From Crambe crambe (lineage: Eukaryota > Porifera > Demospongiae > Poecilosclerida > Crambeidae): a stretch of 64,000 nt of DNA. This document shows positions 1 to 10,328 of the stretch, one piece after another. The notes below the pieces were generated by a model that was given only the letters and a program-made list of their open reading frames with translations, was not told the origin of the DNA and did no database searches. The stretch is from positions 4,216,001 through 4,280,000 of the forward strand of contig OZ004587.1 in the NCBI GenBank assembly GCA_963924555.1. The letters run 5' to 3'. Numbering within the stretch: position 1 is the stretch's first letter; each line of letters begins with the position of its first letter. Both the position numbers and the translations under genes were made by a program.

Positions 1-242
1 GTGTAAACTGTATGTGCCCCACATCCCCTAGTATTTTATATGAGAAGGCAAAGAAAAATTAAGGCTTACTTACAGATAAGGGACTCTTCTAGTGGAGGAC
101 AAAGCATGAGCATATCACTATTAGAATCAGAGCTTAAAATAATCAGCATTACTTTATTTTATACTGAAAACTTTGAAATACTAGCCAAATAAATACAAAG
201 AGTGTGCATTAATTGACATGAATAAGTGATGTTATGTGTGTA
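1..242. repeat. Left edge of tandem unit 1
   Basis: No gene is seen here. The stretch matches 23885-24126 almost base for base, and more loosely 38650-38846 and 47941-48137. It is the left edge of the segment duplicated across the window. The copies at 23885, 38650 and 47941 each follow a minisatellite and a short TATA-like stretch with ATGTATGT runs. Confidence 0.8.
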
Positions 243-1199
243 GTTACACCGACTACCATAGGGCAGGTTAATTTCGTCAGGAAAAAATTCCGTCATATCA
301 GGAATCGTTACAGAGGTTTGCACGGTTCTTGCACCTTGAAGCGCCACGCGCATGCTCATTATAATTCCATAGCAATGACTTCTTGTGAACCTACTGATTG
401 CAGTGCTCCTTCGTTGGCGAATTGTGTGGCAGACAGAAGCTCTTCACTATACTAGTCAACTTTGTCTAGCTACACTATCACAAGAAGTCGTCATTCTACT
501 ATATTGCCATGGAATTTACACGCATGCGCGTGGCGCTTTCCATCAATAAAGGTGCGCAGACTCTGAAAAAATTGAACAGATAAATCTAGCATATGTGCAT
601 TGAAGACGAAATTTTTCCCCCGCCCGGTTTCTGTTGAAGCAAAGATGGACATTTCGAGAGAGAGACTTACGTTTGTGGCTATCACAAACGCACCCTTGTT
701 GCTGGCTAACCTCGTTAGACATCTTAATGTATGGACCTCTCTTTTTAACCTGACACATCTCTTCAACTGCACTGTTAGCTGCTACTATAGCCTTTGGTGA
801 TATCAAAGCAGACAATGGTCCATCAGGATTGGGGAGATCCCTACCAGGTATAACTTTGAAGTATTTGAGAAGAGCCATGAGCAGCATTTGGAGCAGTTCT
901 CTTACAGCATTCTCTAGCTAGCTCTCGCATGAAGCGATTGACGATCTACCACGTGTGTGCTGTGCAAAAAATACGTGCAAAAATTTATATGACAGTAAAA
1001 AAATTATAATTTCAACTTTATACCAATGGTGAAATAGACGAATTTTTTCCTCACGAAATTAACCCGCCCTACGGTATGAGATGCTATAGTTGAAAACTAC
1101 ATACTGAATAGCTCTGAAATGGACGTTCTAGAAAGTAGGAAGTGCTAGTCAGTATGAAACTGTAGTTTTCAACTATGGCATCTCATAAGTCGGTGTAAC
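243..1199. mobile_element. TA-flanked terminal-inverted-repeat element, copy 1
   Basis: The ends are inverted copies of GTTACACCGAC, each flanked by TA, as in Tc1/mariner-type insertions. A second inverted pair lies inside: about 40 bases at 256-298 (GGTTAATTTCGTCAGGAAA core) mirror 1036-1076. A third pair of about 25 bases at 1077-1101 and 1160-1184 could form a hairpin. No full transposase is present, so it is probably non-autonomous. It carries one spliced-looking exon on the minus strand. Further copies are at 24127-25086 and 38847-39799. Because the flanks are also duplicated, the copies arose by segmental duplication rather than by separate insertions. Confidence 0.65.
671..887 (-). CDS. 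First exon of an unrecognised protein with a KKRGPY motif, copy 1
   Basis: The minus-strand frame starts at ATG (885-887) and runs 72 codons to a good splice donor, AAAC|GTAAGT, at 671/670 (phase 1). The peptide has LPNPDGPLS near residues 18-26 and KKRGPYIK near 48-55. From memory, a KRGPY motif of this kind occurs at the N-terminus of multi-copy, probably transposon-derived, invertebrate proteins with a helix-turn-helix, but I cannot name the family. No matching downstream exon is visible. It lies wholly inside the inverted-repeat element and is kept in all three copies with few changes. It may be a captured or leftover first exon of that element's own gene. Confidence 0.4.
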
Positions 1200-1263
1200 T
1201 ATATGCCTCATTATTCATGAACAAATATACCAAAGTGAATTCATAGTTACTGTACTCATTATA

Positions 1264-3919
1264 CAGGCCCGGAGGAACCAGTCCGGTTGCTCAGGTTTTG
1301 GCCTGACCAATTTTACGCAGATAACCTTAGTTTATGATAACCTTACCTATGGAGCTACTAGTAGACTAAGGCTACATCGCCACAATCATTAAGACACGCC
1401 CACACTCTATCGCATATTAGTATGACACACCCACACTCTATTGCACATGCTCAAATGATTCAGCTGCATGCACCATTTTATAGAAGAGTCATGGCTTCGG
1501 TCTTACCTGATCTTCCTGCTTCTCCCACACATCCTCCTCATCATTTTATTTTCCCAAAGAGAGACTTTGGACAGAAGAAAGTTGTGAAGAGATCTTGTCA
1601 GGCATCATGGTTTTCTAAGTGGCCTTGGTTGCACTATCAGCAGTCAAGTGATGCTGTGTTTTGTCACGTGTGTGTCAATGCTTTAAGATCTAAAAGAATG
1701 GATATGAGAAGAGGAGATCCTTCATTCAGCTATAAAGGCTTCTCTAACTGGAAGGACGGAACCATTGCTTTTAAGAAACATGAATCTTCAGTAAGTCATA
1801 AAGAAGCAATGCAAGTAATGGTAACAATTCCATCATCTTGCCCTGATGTTGGTGAAATGCTTTCAAAGCAGCATGCTAAAGAAAAATGGGATAATAGGCA
1901 ATGTTTTCTAAAAATATTGTCTAATGTACGCTTTCTTTCTAGGCAAGGACTTGCCTTTCGAAGTGATGGTTCAGAGATAAATTCTAATTTCATGCAACTT
2001 TTAAAATTAAGGGGGTCAGAAGATCCTCGCATTGAGACATGGCTTGCAAAGAAATCTAATAATTACACCTCCAATACAGTGCAGAATGAAATCATCAAAT
2101 TTATGTCCCTTAATATTTTAAGATCAATAGCAACTAATATCAATAAGTCTGAGTTTTACCGCATCATGTGTGATGAGAGCACTGATGTTTCGAATCGAGA
2201 GCAACTTGTGATCTGTATTAGGTGGGTGGATGATAATCTTGAACCACATGAAGAATTTTTGGGCCTATACGAGATTGATAACATCCAGGCTAGCACCATT
2301 GTAGCTGCTATAAAGGATAGCTTAGTGAGGCTAAATTTCTCTTTTAGTAAGTGCAGAGGGCAGTGCTACGATGGTGCATCAAATATGAGAGGTGCAAAAG
2401 GTGGTGTGGCAAAGTTGCTATGTAAAGAAGAATCTAGAGCAGTATATATGCACTGTTATGGGCACGCACTCAACTTGGCAGTTGGTGACACTATAAAGGA
2501 ATCAAAAATAATGAAAGATGTGCTTGATACAGCATTTGAAGTCACTAAGCTGGTAAAGTATTCCCCCAAAAGAGCTGTGCAATTTGAGAAGCTGAAAAAT
2601 GAGCTTGTCCCAGACTGTCCAGGTTTCAGGGTCTTGTGTCCAACTCGATGGACAGTGAGGGCAGCATCACTGAAGTCTATTATAGACAACTATTCAGCTC
2701 TCCAAGAGCTTTGGCATGTGTCTAGAGGTGATGTGGCTGATCCATCTGTAAAAGCACGCACCATTGGAGTCCAGTCCCAATTTTGTACCTTTAACTTTTA
2801 TTTTGGAGCACAGCTGGGTTTTCTTTTGTTACAGCATAGTGATAATACTCTTCAATCACCTAAGCTCTCAGCTTCTGAAGGTCAACAATTAGCTAAAATG
2901 ACCATTACAGCCCTTAAAAAAATCAGAAATGAGGAATCTTTTGATAAATTCTGGAAGAAAGTCGAGATTTATCGTCAGTCATTAGATGTGGAAGACCCCA
3001 AACTTCCAAGAAGGAGAAAGCTACCCAGAAGGCTTAACGATGGATGTCCTGAAGAAGTTAATTTCCAGAATCCTAAAGAATTCTACAGACCACAGTATTA
3101 TGAAGCCTTAGATCATATAGTATCTTCTATTGAAGATAGGTTTGATCAGCCTGGGTATAAAGTTTACCAACACCTTGAGAAGTTACTTCTTAATGCTGTA
3201 CGCAAGCTTGATTTTGAAGATAGCTTAGCTGCTGTTATTGATTTCTATGGCAATGATTTTGATGCCACACAGTTACATTTGCATCTTCAAACCTTATCTG
3301 CCAATATTCCAGAAGATTTTCAATCTTCTACCTGCACAATAATGGATATCAAAAAATATATTTCGAGTATGTCCAGTGCAGAAAGAAACCTGATATCTGA
3401 AGTTGACAAGTTATTGAAACTTGTATTAGTGATGCCATCAACTAATGCTATTAGTGAGCGCTCCTTTAGTGCTTTGAGGAGAGTAAAGAATTACCTCCGA
3501 AGCACAATGACCCAAGAGAGATTAAATCATTTACTTCTCTTACATGTTCATAGGAGCTAACTGATTCCCTTGACCTCATCACAATTGCCAACGAGTTTGT
3601 TGCTGCTTCTGATCACAGAATTGGAATCTTTGGGAAGTTCAGTGAATCTGATGTATTGCCTGGTGGATTCTGCCAAAGGTGTAAATCATCTCTTCAATGC
3701 TCTTCTTGTGTAGCAGAATAAACTAACAATATGATATTATTATAGCTAGCTATTTTTTAATTTTAATATAAATGCACAAGCAAAACACTCGCCGATAAAG
3801 GGGCGTGGTTACGTAAAAGTGGGCGTGGCTTCCAAAAAAATTTTTTTCGCGCGCTTACGCGCGCGGTATATTATTGTTATAGCTGCCTGACCAATCATAA
3901 AAAGCTTCCTCCAGGCCTG
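1264..3919 (+). mobile_element. hAT DNA transposon, complete copy
   Basis: The left end begins CAGGCCCGGAGGAA and the right end, read inverted, begins CAGGCCTGGAGGAA: a 14-base terminal repeat with one mismatch. One transposase frame fills the interior. An equivalent empty site is seen near 51640-51680, where the flanks (GTTACTGTACT on the left, GATTTT on the right) join directly. The 8-base target duplication expected of hAT is blurred here, with CATTATA on the left and TATTAG on the right. The right subterminal part holds a CGCGCG palindromic stretch near 3845-3868. Confidence 0.75.
1422..3560 (+). CDS. hAT-family transposase (ZMYM1/DUF4371-like), intact frame
   Basis: This 712-residue protein should cut and move the surrounding element. 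A TTF/BED-like zinc finger is visible with C81, C84, H120 and H126. A DUF4371-type catalytic region follows with MCDESTD (D251) and CYDGASNM (D317), and HCYGHALNLA near 344-353. The C-terminus carries the hAT dimerisation segment with SERSFSALRR, whose E679 is the likely third catalytic residue. No stop interrupts it, and AATAAA follows at 3717-3722. The first ATG is used, although later in-frame ATGs exist. The length fits the family. Under the split-gene hypothesis it sits in an intron upstream of ankyrin exon 1. A copy at 25309-27447 has a premature stop. Confidence 0.9.
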   Translation: MTHPHSIAHAQMIQLHAPFYRRVMASVLPDLPASPTHPPHHFIFPKRDFGQKKVVKRSCQASWFSKWPWLHYQQSSDAVFCHVCVNALRSKRMDMRRGDPSFSYKGFSNWKDGTIAFKKHESSVSHKEAMQVMVTIPSSCPDVGEMLSKQHAKEKWDNRQCFLKILSNVRFLSRQGLAFRSDGSEINSNFMQLLKLRGSEDPRIETWLAKKSNNYTSNTVQNEIIKFMSLNILRSIATNINKSEFYRIMCDESTDVSNREQLVICIRWVDDNLEPHEEFLGLYEIDNIQASTIVAAIKDSLVRLNFSFSKCRGQCYDGASNMRGAKGGVAKLLCKEESRAVYMHCYGHALNLAVGDTIKESKIMKDVLDTAFEVTKLVKYSPKRAVQFEKLKNELVPDCPGFRVLCPTRWTVRAASLKSIIDNYSALQELWHVSRGDVADPSVKARTIGVQSQFCTFNFYFGAQLGFLLLQHSDNTLQSPKLSASEGQQLAKMTITALKKIRNEESFDKFWKKVEIYRQSLDVEDPKLPRRRKLPRRLNDGCPEEVNFQNPKEFYRPQYYEALDHIVSSIEDRFDQPGYKVYQHLEKLLLNAVRKLDFEDSLAAVIDFYGNDFDATQLHLHLQTLSANIPEDFQSSTCTIMDIKKYISSMSSAERNLISEVDKLLKLVLVMPSTNAISERSFSALRRVKNYLRSTMTQERLNHLLLLHVHRS

Positions 3920-4154
3920 TATTAGTTCTGATTTTATAAATTATAGTTGCTGCATACATGTAGCTGTAATTAGCCAGTCATTGTTTACTACACATACGAT
4001 GCTACATCACATGCTGTAATTACAGTCGACATGTAAACAATCACATTATCACGTGTGGTGTGTCATATACAGGGCACAATCCATAAACTTCAAACTTACT
4101 AGCTCTATCAGAATATCAGTACTAGAGTGAGAGTTTTCTTCCTTCACATCACAG

Positions 4155-5426
4155 GACTATATCGGGAGAGACTTGAAGGACCCACGACTAGACATGATAG
4201 TCTCAGCAGAAACAACAACCGAATACAGCTCACAATTACACAAGGCAGCCAAAGCTGGAAATCTAGACTTGGTGAAGCAGCTCATAGCAAAAGGCCACAA
4301 CCCTATGGTGAAGAATAGAAATAATGATACTGCTCTCCATTGTGCAGCTCGATATGGTAAACTAGATGTTATCAAGTTCTTAATCGAAGAAGTGTCGTGT
4401 AGCCCAGCTCCCTCTGGCTGGCATGGAAAAACTCCTCTACACTCTGCAGCCGAAGCAGGGCATCTCTCAATCGTCGAATACCTGATAGAAAAGCACCAAG
4501 TAGATCCCCTCAGCCAGGATGAGGATGGCTTCTCCCCTCTACATAGAGCCTGTATGGGTGGTGATTTAAATGTAGTGAAATTCATGATGAAGACAATGCT
4601 CGAGTACATGAAAATAGAAGAAATATTTACCGATTCCTCAAAACATAAATCTACTCCCATTCATGAAGCAGCCTTGAAGGGACATCTAAACATTGTGAAA
4701 TATATGATCAGTGAGTACAAGTGTGATCCTAACATTCCAGGTGAAAGAGGGATTGGACCTCTCTTTCTTGCTGCCCAGAAGGGTCACCTGTCCATTGTCA
4801 AGTTCTTGACATTGGAGTGTGGTTGTGACCCTGAGAGTACAGACATGGAACAGTGGACCCCACTACATGTTGCTGCAAAGAAGGGACACTTGCCAGTAAT
4901 CAAATTCCTTACAGAAGAAATGAAGAGTAATCCCAACTACAGGGACGAGCGCAACAACACTCCCCTTCATGAAGCAGCAGGTGCTGGTCATTGTGAAGTG
5001 GTGGAGTATTTCATCGACACCTTGCATTGCAGCCCAAACACTCCTGGTCAACATGGAAGAATGCCACTACATGGTGCTTCCCAAGAGGGTCACCTCAACC
5101 TAGTCAAGAACCTCGTTGAAAGGTACGCCTGTGACCCTAATTGCCTGGACGACAATAAAGTCACACCTCTCCACATTGCAGCTAAGAAAGGACACTTGTC
5201 CATCGTCCGTTATCTCACCCAGAACAAAGAATGTAATAACATGTGCCAAGATATCAATGGAGAAACTCCACTCCATTGGGCTGCCAAGTTCTGTCAACTC
5301 TCAATAGTCAAGCATTTCGTTGAACGTCTCCATTGTCCCCCACACACCAAAAACAAGTTTAACGAGACACCACTCCAGTTGGCCCTAGAGAAGGGTCACA
5401 GTGAGGTGGTTGATTATTTACAATAA
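4155..5426 (+). CDS. Ankyrin-repeat exon 1 (11 full repeats plus a half repeat)
   Basis: Eleven repeats of about 33-40 residues with TPLHxAAxxGHLxIVK signatures are followed by a final half repeat ending DYLQ. Ankyrin repeats bind other proteins. The frame is open from just after an in-frame TGA (4128-4130). It has no ATG until 4194, and a pyrimidine-rich TTTTCTTCCTTCACATCACAG ends at 4154. I read 4155 as a spliced exon start (GAC TAT ATC GGG, phase 0). The alternative is a stand-alone gene starting at ATG 4194. The 5' partner, a 2A-Death gene, would lie left of the window. Paralogues at 27991 and 51904 differ mostly at predicted ligand-contact positions of the repeats. There is no membrane segment. 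Confidence 0.85.
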   Translation, partial: DYIGRDLKDPRLDMIVSAETTTEYSSQLHKAAKAGNLDLVKQLIAKGHNPMVKNRNNDTALHCAARYGKLDVIKFLIEEVSCSPAPSGWHGKTPLHSAAEAGHLSIVEYLIEKHQVDPLSQDEDGFSPLHRACMGGDLNVVKFMMKTMLEYMKIEEIFTDSSKHKSTPIHEAALKGHLNIVKYMISEYKCDPNIPGERGIGPLFLAAQKGHLSIVKFLTLECGCDPESTDMEQWTPLHVAAKKGHLPVIKFLTEEMKSNPNYRDERNNTPLHEAAGAGHCEVVEYFIDTLHCSPNTPGQHGRMPLHGASQEGHLNLVKNLVERYACDPNCLDDNKVTPLHIAAKKGHLSIVRYLTQNKECNNMCQDINGETPLHWAAKFCQLSIVKHFVERLHCPPHTKNKFNETPLQLALEKGHSEVVDYLQ

Positions 5427-6270
5427 CCATACAAAATTAGCTGATTATGCTTCACCATTATCTCTTTTACTTCTATTTTTAATCGTAGTTTGTATTACTC
5501 ACCTAAGCTTGTTTATGTTTATTACAATGATCTATTATTCCATACCATTCAATGTCTTCTTTTAGAAAAAAATATTTTTGGGGGGAAAAAAAATTATGAA
5601 GGAGCGTTCAAAACGGATTTGTATTGGTATCATTTTAAAGCACATAATCTGGCGTTTTAGTATGGTACATCAAACTTTGTTCTTGGGATAATTATACTGA
5701 ACATCTCATGCAGCTACTATGTGGCTTGTACACTTTACAAGCCTTTAACAGCTTTTCATCTTTTGCACCCATTACCTGTCTCAAGTAGCTACTATCAGTA
5801 AAGAAAAAATGTCACAGTCCTACATTGTGCAGATCAGTAATTACAAGTGTAGAGTTCATGGTTGTTCAAGTCCCAGTGCCAGGATACTTTCAACCACTCT
5901 GGAGTTAATTACTGTATTCACTCGTATCAATAGCTAGCTACAATAATAAGATGAGACAAAAAGAGTCATATAAATCTCAGTTTTTAAGAGATAATAAAAT
6001 GTTGACGTGATTAGTATATAACTACTTCTTCTTTGGCTTGCTGTGTAATGGGGTGATGTAATGATGATGTAATGGTGGGTGGAGCAACAAAGAATGCTTC
6101 ACAAGGTAATTGTTTCATAATGAGTGATATGGGATATGTTATTATCATGAAAAAGTGTCTAGAGAGGTGTGCTAATCTATGCAATCCAAAGGATAAAGAT
6201 ACCCTGGTAGTGGAATAAAGGCAGACTTGGACTAGCTACCATACCAAGCATCTCATATGTGGCTTATTAT
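5427..6270. other. 3' flank of ankyrin exon 1, no gene seen
   Basis: This stretch is non-coding by eye. It has an A-run/G-run tract at 5570-5592. It matches 29266-30065 closely after ankyrin exon 2, while the exon 3 flank keeps only the first part. Alignment with unit 2 breaks near 6236, where unit 2 jumps to the equivalent of 13496. Confidence 0.6.
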
Positions 6271-6792
6271 AGGGTACTTTGGTTTGAAATGAAGGTGCCG
6301 GTAACTGGTTACTGAAGTTACAAAGGTTACAAATGTCTTCCTAGCTACATATACAACTTAGTGTGTAGCTATCTGGATACTAAAGTCATATGGTTTCAAA
6401 GTAACTGGTTATAAAAGTTACAAAGGTTACAATGTCAATAAGAGCAGCAGCAAAAACATAATTATTAGGAAGAGCTTGATGAATACAATAACTCCATAGT
6501 AACTCCATAGTAACTCCACAGTTGTGGAAAATATTCTGGCACTGGGACCAAGGCAGACTTGGACAACTATACTAATCAATGCAGGATGAAGAATATCAAG
6601 GAACCATCCATCTCATAACTATGTGTCTTTGTTATAGGGTACTTTGGTTTGAAATGAAGCTACTGGTAACTGGTTACAGAAGTTACAAAGGTTACAAATG
6701 TCTTCCTAGCAACATATACCACTTAGCGTGTAGCCACCTGGATACTAAAGTCATATGGTTTCAAAGTAACTGGTTACAAAAGTTACAAAGGT
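6271..6792. repeat. Two direct copies of a ~160-base repeat
   Basis: Copies at about 6271-6437 and 6636-6792 share GGTAACTGGTTACAGAAG-type runs and a TAGCCACCTGGATACTAAAG core. Further partial copies occur at 53755-53860, 54070-54180 and 54965-55115. They are probably a decayed transposable-element fragment, and no coding function is visible. Confidence 0.6.
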
Positions 6793-7326
6793 AATTAGGA
6801 ATAGCTTGAGGACTAACTACTCTCTTTCCTGTGGTGTAGCGGTAAGTAATGTAGCTATTTCTACGTTTCACAAGTTTATGCAAATAAAAAAGAAAGTGGC
6901 ACTTGTTCATGGCACACATTATCTTCTTATGCCTGCTGAGCCAGGCAAATGTTTGTTCAGAGGCCATGGTGGTTTTCAGCCCTTAAATTACATTATTTTG
7001 GCCTGCAAGATTGATCCCTGTGGTTCCGCATGTGGAGATCATCAATTATTGTATAAAAATCATCAAATTAGCTACCTGTAATAAGCTAGCAACTGTGCTA
7101 TGTTTGAATGTTGTTGCCATAACTTGGTGATGTTGGACAAGATATACTTCAGGTCTCCTGGCAAAGGTAAAGGTGATTTAACGACTATAAGGTTATCGAG
7201 GTGACACATGTTGTCATAAGATGAAATTATTTTCCTACACCCAATTCTTCCTAATAATTCAAAGGCAGCCACTAACAATGTCAGAACCAAAAAAGAAGAC
7301 TTGTGCTGGACTGGTAGCTTGTACAC
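6760..7326 (-). pseudogene. Decayed transposase-like fragment, copy 1
   Basis: Minus-strand pieces contain SYDNMCHLDNL and KSPLPLPGDLK (inside 7072-7326), and EQTFAWLSRHKKI with MNKCHFLFYLHKLVKRRN (inside 6761-6967). This order resembles the C-terminal half of large transposases of the CxC/KDZ kind. I recall the pattern but could not search for it. The pieces lie in different frames with stops between them. A better single frame survives at 55193-55471. Confidence 0.45.
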
Positions 7327-7524
7327 TTACAAGCCTTTGTGGCTTGTGGCTTGTAGCTTGCATGTCCTTTGTAGCTTGTAGCTGTAGCTTGTACACCTAC
7401 AAACCTTTCATGTTTTGCACAATAAGACCCCTTTTCTCTCATGTTATAGTTACGTTTGCAAGCTTGGCATTGCATGTCACAGTCCTAAATTGTGCAGATA
7501 ATAAACAAGTACAATAAAAATAAT

Positions 7525-7625
7525 GTCAATAGCTATGACCCGTTGGGGCACACACCTCTGCATTTTGCAGCTAAATTACATTGTGGACACCTTTCCATGG
7601 TCTAACACATCTCATTTAACAGTTT
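7525..7625 (+). pseudogene. Relic of an ankyrin repeat
   Basis: The plus-strand reading gives YDPLGHTPLHFAAK followed by GHLSMV and a stop. This is a clear but broken ankyrin repeat. More decayed matches lie at 54413-54480 and 55809-55900. It suggests an older ankyrin exon lay between the present ankyrin exon and the next Death gene. Confidence 0.6.
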
Positions 7626-7639
7626 TAAAGTCAATGATA

Positions 7640-9955
7640 ATAACATATATCACTCATTATGAAGCAATTATCTCTTGGAGCATCTTTGTTGCCCCAAAAT
7701 GCCTCAATGCTTTGTTGACATTCAGTGCTCTTAGATTACGTACAAAGCACCATGACCAGAGAATCACGACCATCCATTTTTGTAAACTTCATATTAGCAT
7801 AACTTAATAATCAAAACTCCTACTGAATTATTACAATAAAAGTGGGTACAATAAAGTGGGCATGGCCATCCAAATTTTTTTACGCACAAGCACACCGGAC
7901 CACTCAAGATTCTGTGGATACACCCCTGTCAAAATATCCAAAACGAAGACGATATATCATTCGAGCTGCAATCAGCAGTATTAAAATTCTTGATGACAGA
8001 GTAGGAGGGAGGGTAAGAGGAGGGGCTTAAAGGAGGAGGATAAGGGAATGGCAGTTGGCTTTAGTCAATATTGTGCAATAGTTGTATAAATCAGCTGAGA
8101 GAGAATAGCTCACTACATGGAATAATCAGTAAACCAGTAGTACGTCTAATAATGAACTCAAATAAAAGAAATGACATCAAAGAAAATGGTGCTACTGCAA
8201 TAGGTAACAAGAACTGGAAGTGACTGGATAATGCAGTATTTCTCTTTGACAAGCAAGTATTTTATGATGGAGCTCTGATGAAGATTAATAATTTCTATAG
8301 CTATATATCTTTCAGATATATCTTTCAGATATATCTTTCACTGTAATCATACAGAACAATCTTTTGGCTGCCCTCCTTTCCATTAACGCACCCACGATTA
8401 AAGCTTGAGAAAGTCCGGAGGAGGCTGATGTGCTGGTGAGTTGATAATTTCAATCGATTGAACTATATATAATTCAGCAAACATTGACTCATCATCTTGG
8501 GCTTTCCTTTATCTATGCTGGTGTCTTACTTTATTCAGGAGAACATTTGCCACATAATGTAATAAACACCATTCTATAATTTGATGCTATAATTTCAATA
8601 CAGGAGTCATTAGAGGATAATTAATCATCATAGCACTATAAAGCATATTAAAAAATGAGGCACAAAAGAAACACACAAAGTCATAAGAAGCAAAGAGACT
8701 CTTGTTGGCAACAAAGGCTCACGATGCAGTAGAAATCTGTCCAAGTGTGGGCAGGCATTGAAGAATACCAAAAGATCCCCACTCGTCAGTAATGGACACT
8801 GAATGAAGAGGCAGGACAAGGCAAGGCAAACTTTTATGGGTACTATAAAATTGCTAGCTATATATAATGACTCAATGTTAACGCTGTCACATATGAAAGG
8901 GAAACAAGTTTGATGGATACTCTGATAAAGTCCAAAGGTAAGTGATGTGAGGTTGCCATGTGATTGGTAAACAAAATATTCTGTAACAGTAGAGGGCAAA
9001 TATGGTCACCAAACACAGGATCTCGAAGGTGTCATGCAGTACCCATCCCCCTCCCCTCCCCCTCCCAAATGAAAGAGAAATTACCCGTCCATCAAAAGAT
9101 TAACTCTCCTGAAGACCACTGATGTTACAGGAGAAAGGAAGAGGAGTGTGATGAGCATCATCCAATCCATGATTAAGCAAACAATTGGATCTATTAGTGT
9201 AACACTTATGCTGATCAGAATGAATGCATTTTAGTCAGAGTATGAAGAATAATACAACAATACAACACAAGTAAGATTCACCAGTGAGTGGTAGAAATGC
9301 TAGCCATAGCTAATTTGATAACAGTCACCAATCCCTTACGTACATCACTGATGAGAGATTGGTTTGTGCAAAGTGTGGAACAGTGCTCTCAAGTATGGCA
9401 CTAAGGGCACATAGACAGATCAGAAGACCCCTATATTATAATTCAAGTTTAATGTGATCATGGCTGACTATTACTAAGTTAAACATTGTTATCCACATTG
9501 TTAGACTACCAAAATTTAATGAGCCTCCACCCATTAAATTAAATTTAAAACCCTTCCCAAAATTAATCTGTGAGCTTCCTTTCAATATCTATCTCTGGCC
9601 TGCAATGTATGAAAGCGGCAATCCTGAATTAGATATTGGCATGTTTTTGAGGCTGTTGTTATACACTGTAGCTATTCCTTCTTTTAGCGATAATTAGCTA
9701 ATTTATTCCTCAATGCATTCCCATGAATTTAAAGGGATATTAAAATAATGATATTCTGACAGTTTGAACTTTGAACTAGCTGGCTAAATTTAGTACCCAT
9801 TAATAGCCTGGGGACTAGGTTATTAGCGTGGTTATCGAAATAAGGAGGCTAGGAGTGATAGGAGTGCAGCTAAATTTTATGGCTATCCCTACTTCACTTT
9901 TTATTTAGAAGAAGGTTAGTAAAGGTCAATTATATTCATGACACAAATGTAATTA
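7640..9955. other. Intergenic stretch, no gene seen
   Basis: The minus-strand frame at 8628-8999 has no recognisable domain and is not conserved in unit 4. Three direct copies of a 13-base ATATATCTTTCAG-type unit lie at 8303-8341. A purine-rich run is at 7998-8050 and a C-rich run near 9046-9066. Bases 8800-8830 correspond to the empty target site of the gypsy element at 57115-61506. Confidence 0.6.
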
Positions 9956-9983
9956 TGACATCACAAATTTATTTGCGCATGCG
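9956..9983 (+). promoter_or_regulatory. Conserved promoter motifs of 2A-Death gene A
   Basis: A CRE-like TGACATCA (9956-9963) is followed 10 bases later by TGCGCATGCG (9974-9983), which matches the NRF-1 palindromic consensus. The same pair sits upstream of gene B (40858-40885) and at the window end (63650-63676). There the CRE is the canonical TGACGTCA, so copy A carries one change. Roughly 350 bases separate it from the start codon. A conserved GGCGGGGCTTG block is at about 10171. Confidence 0.5.
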
Positions 9984-10328
9984 TCATACGTTTGTTTATC
10001 CAACCACACCCATTTTTTGTCTTTATCATTTTTTCTTTAAAAAAAGCTTTGTCTTCTAGTAAGTTAGCACTGAAAAGAAGAGATTTGAATTGCTAGACAG
10101 ACAGTCGTAGCATCCTATTAGGCTCTAGCTATTGCTAATATCACCCTATCATCGAACCTCTACAAGGAGGGCGGGGCTTGTACCACCGCTACTAGTGTAC
10201 TTATAGCAGCTAGTGGTCTCCCTATTGATAAATCAGATAGTGTAGTTGCTTTATTTCCCCCTCGTGAATCTCCCTGTCAGTTTCATTCTCCAACCCATAC
10301 AGTACCCTCGTATCATCAAGACTACCAA

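Noticed and set aside
4173-4175. TTG as start codon of the ankyrin frame
   Set aside because: Non-ATG starts are rare in animals; a spliced exon beginning at 4155 or ATG at 4194 explains the data better.
4127-4318. 63-codon plus-strand frame starting MRVFFLH upstream of and overlapping the ankyrin exon
   Set aside because: Out of frame with the ankyrin repeats; it spans the proposed splice acceptor and is conserved only because the DNA is duplicated.
8628-8999. 123-codon minus-strand open frame
   Set aside because: No recognisable domain, hydrophobic low-quality composition, and not preserved in the paralogous region around 56700-57100.
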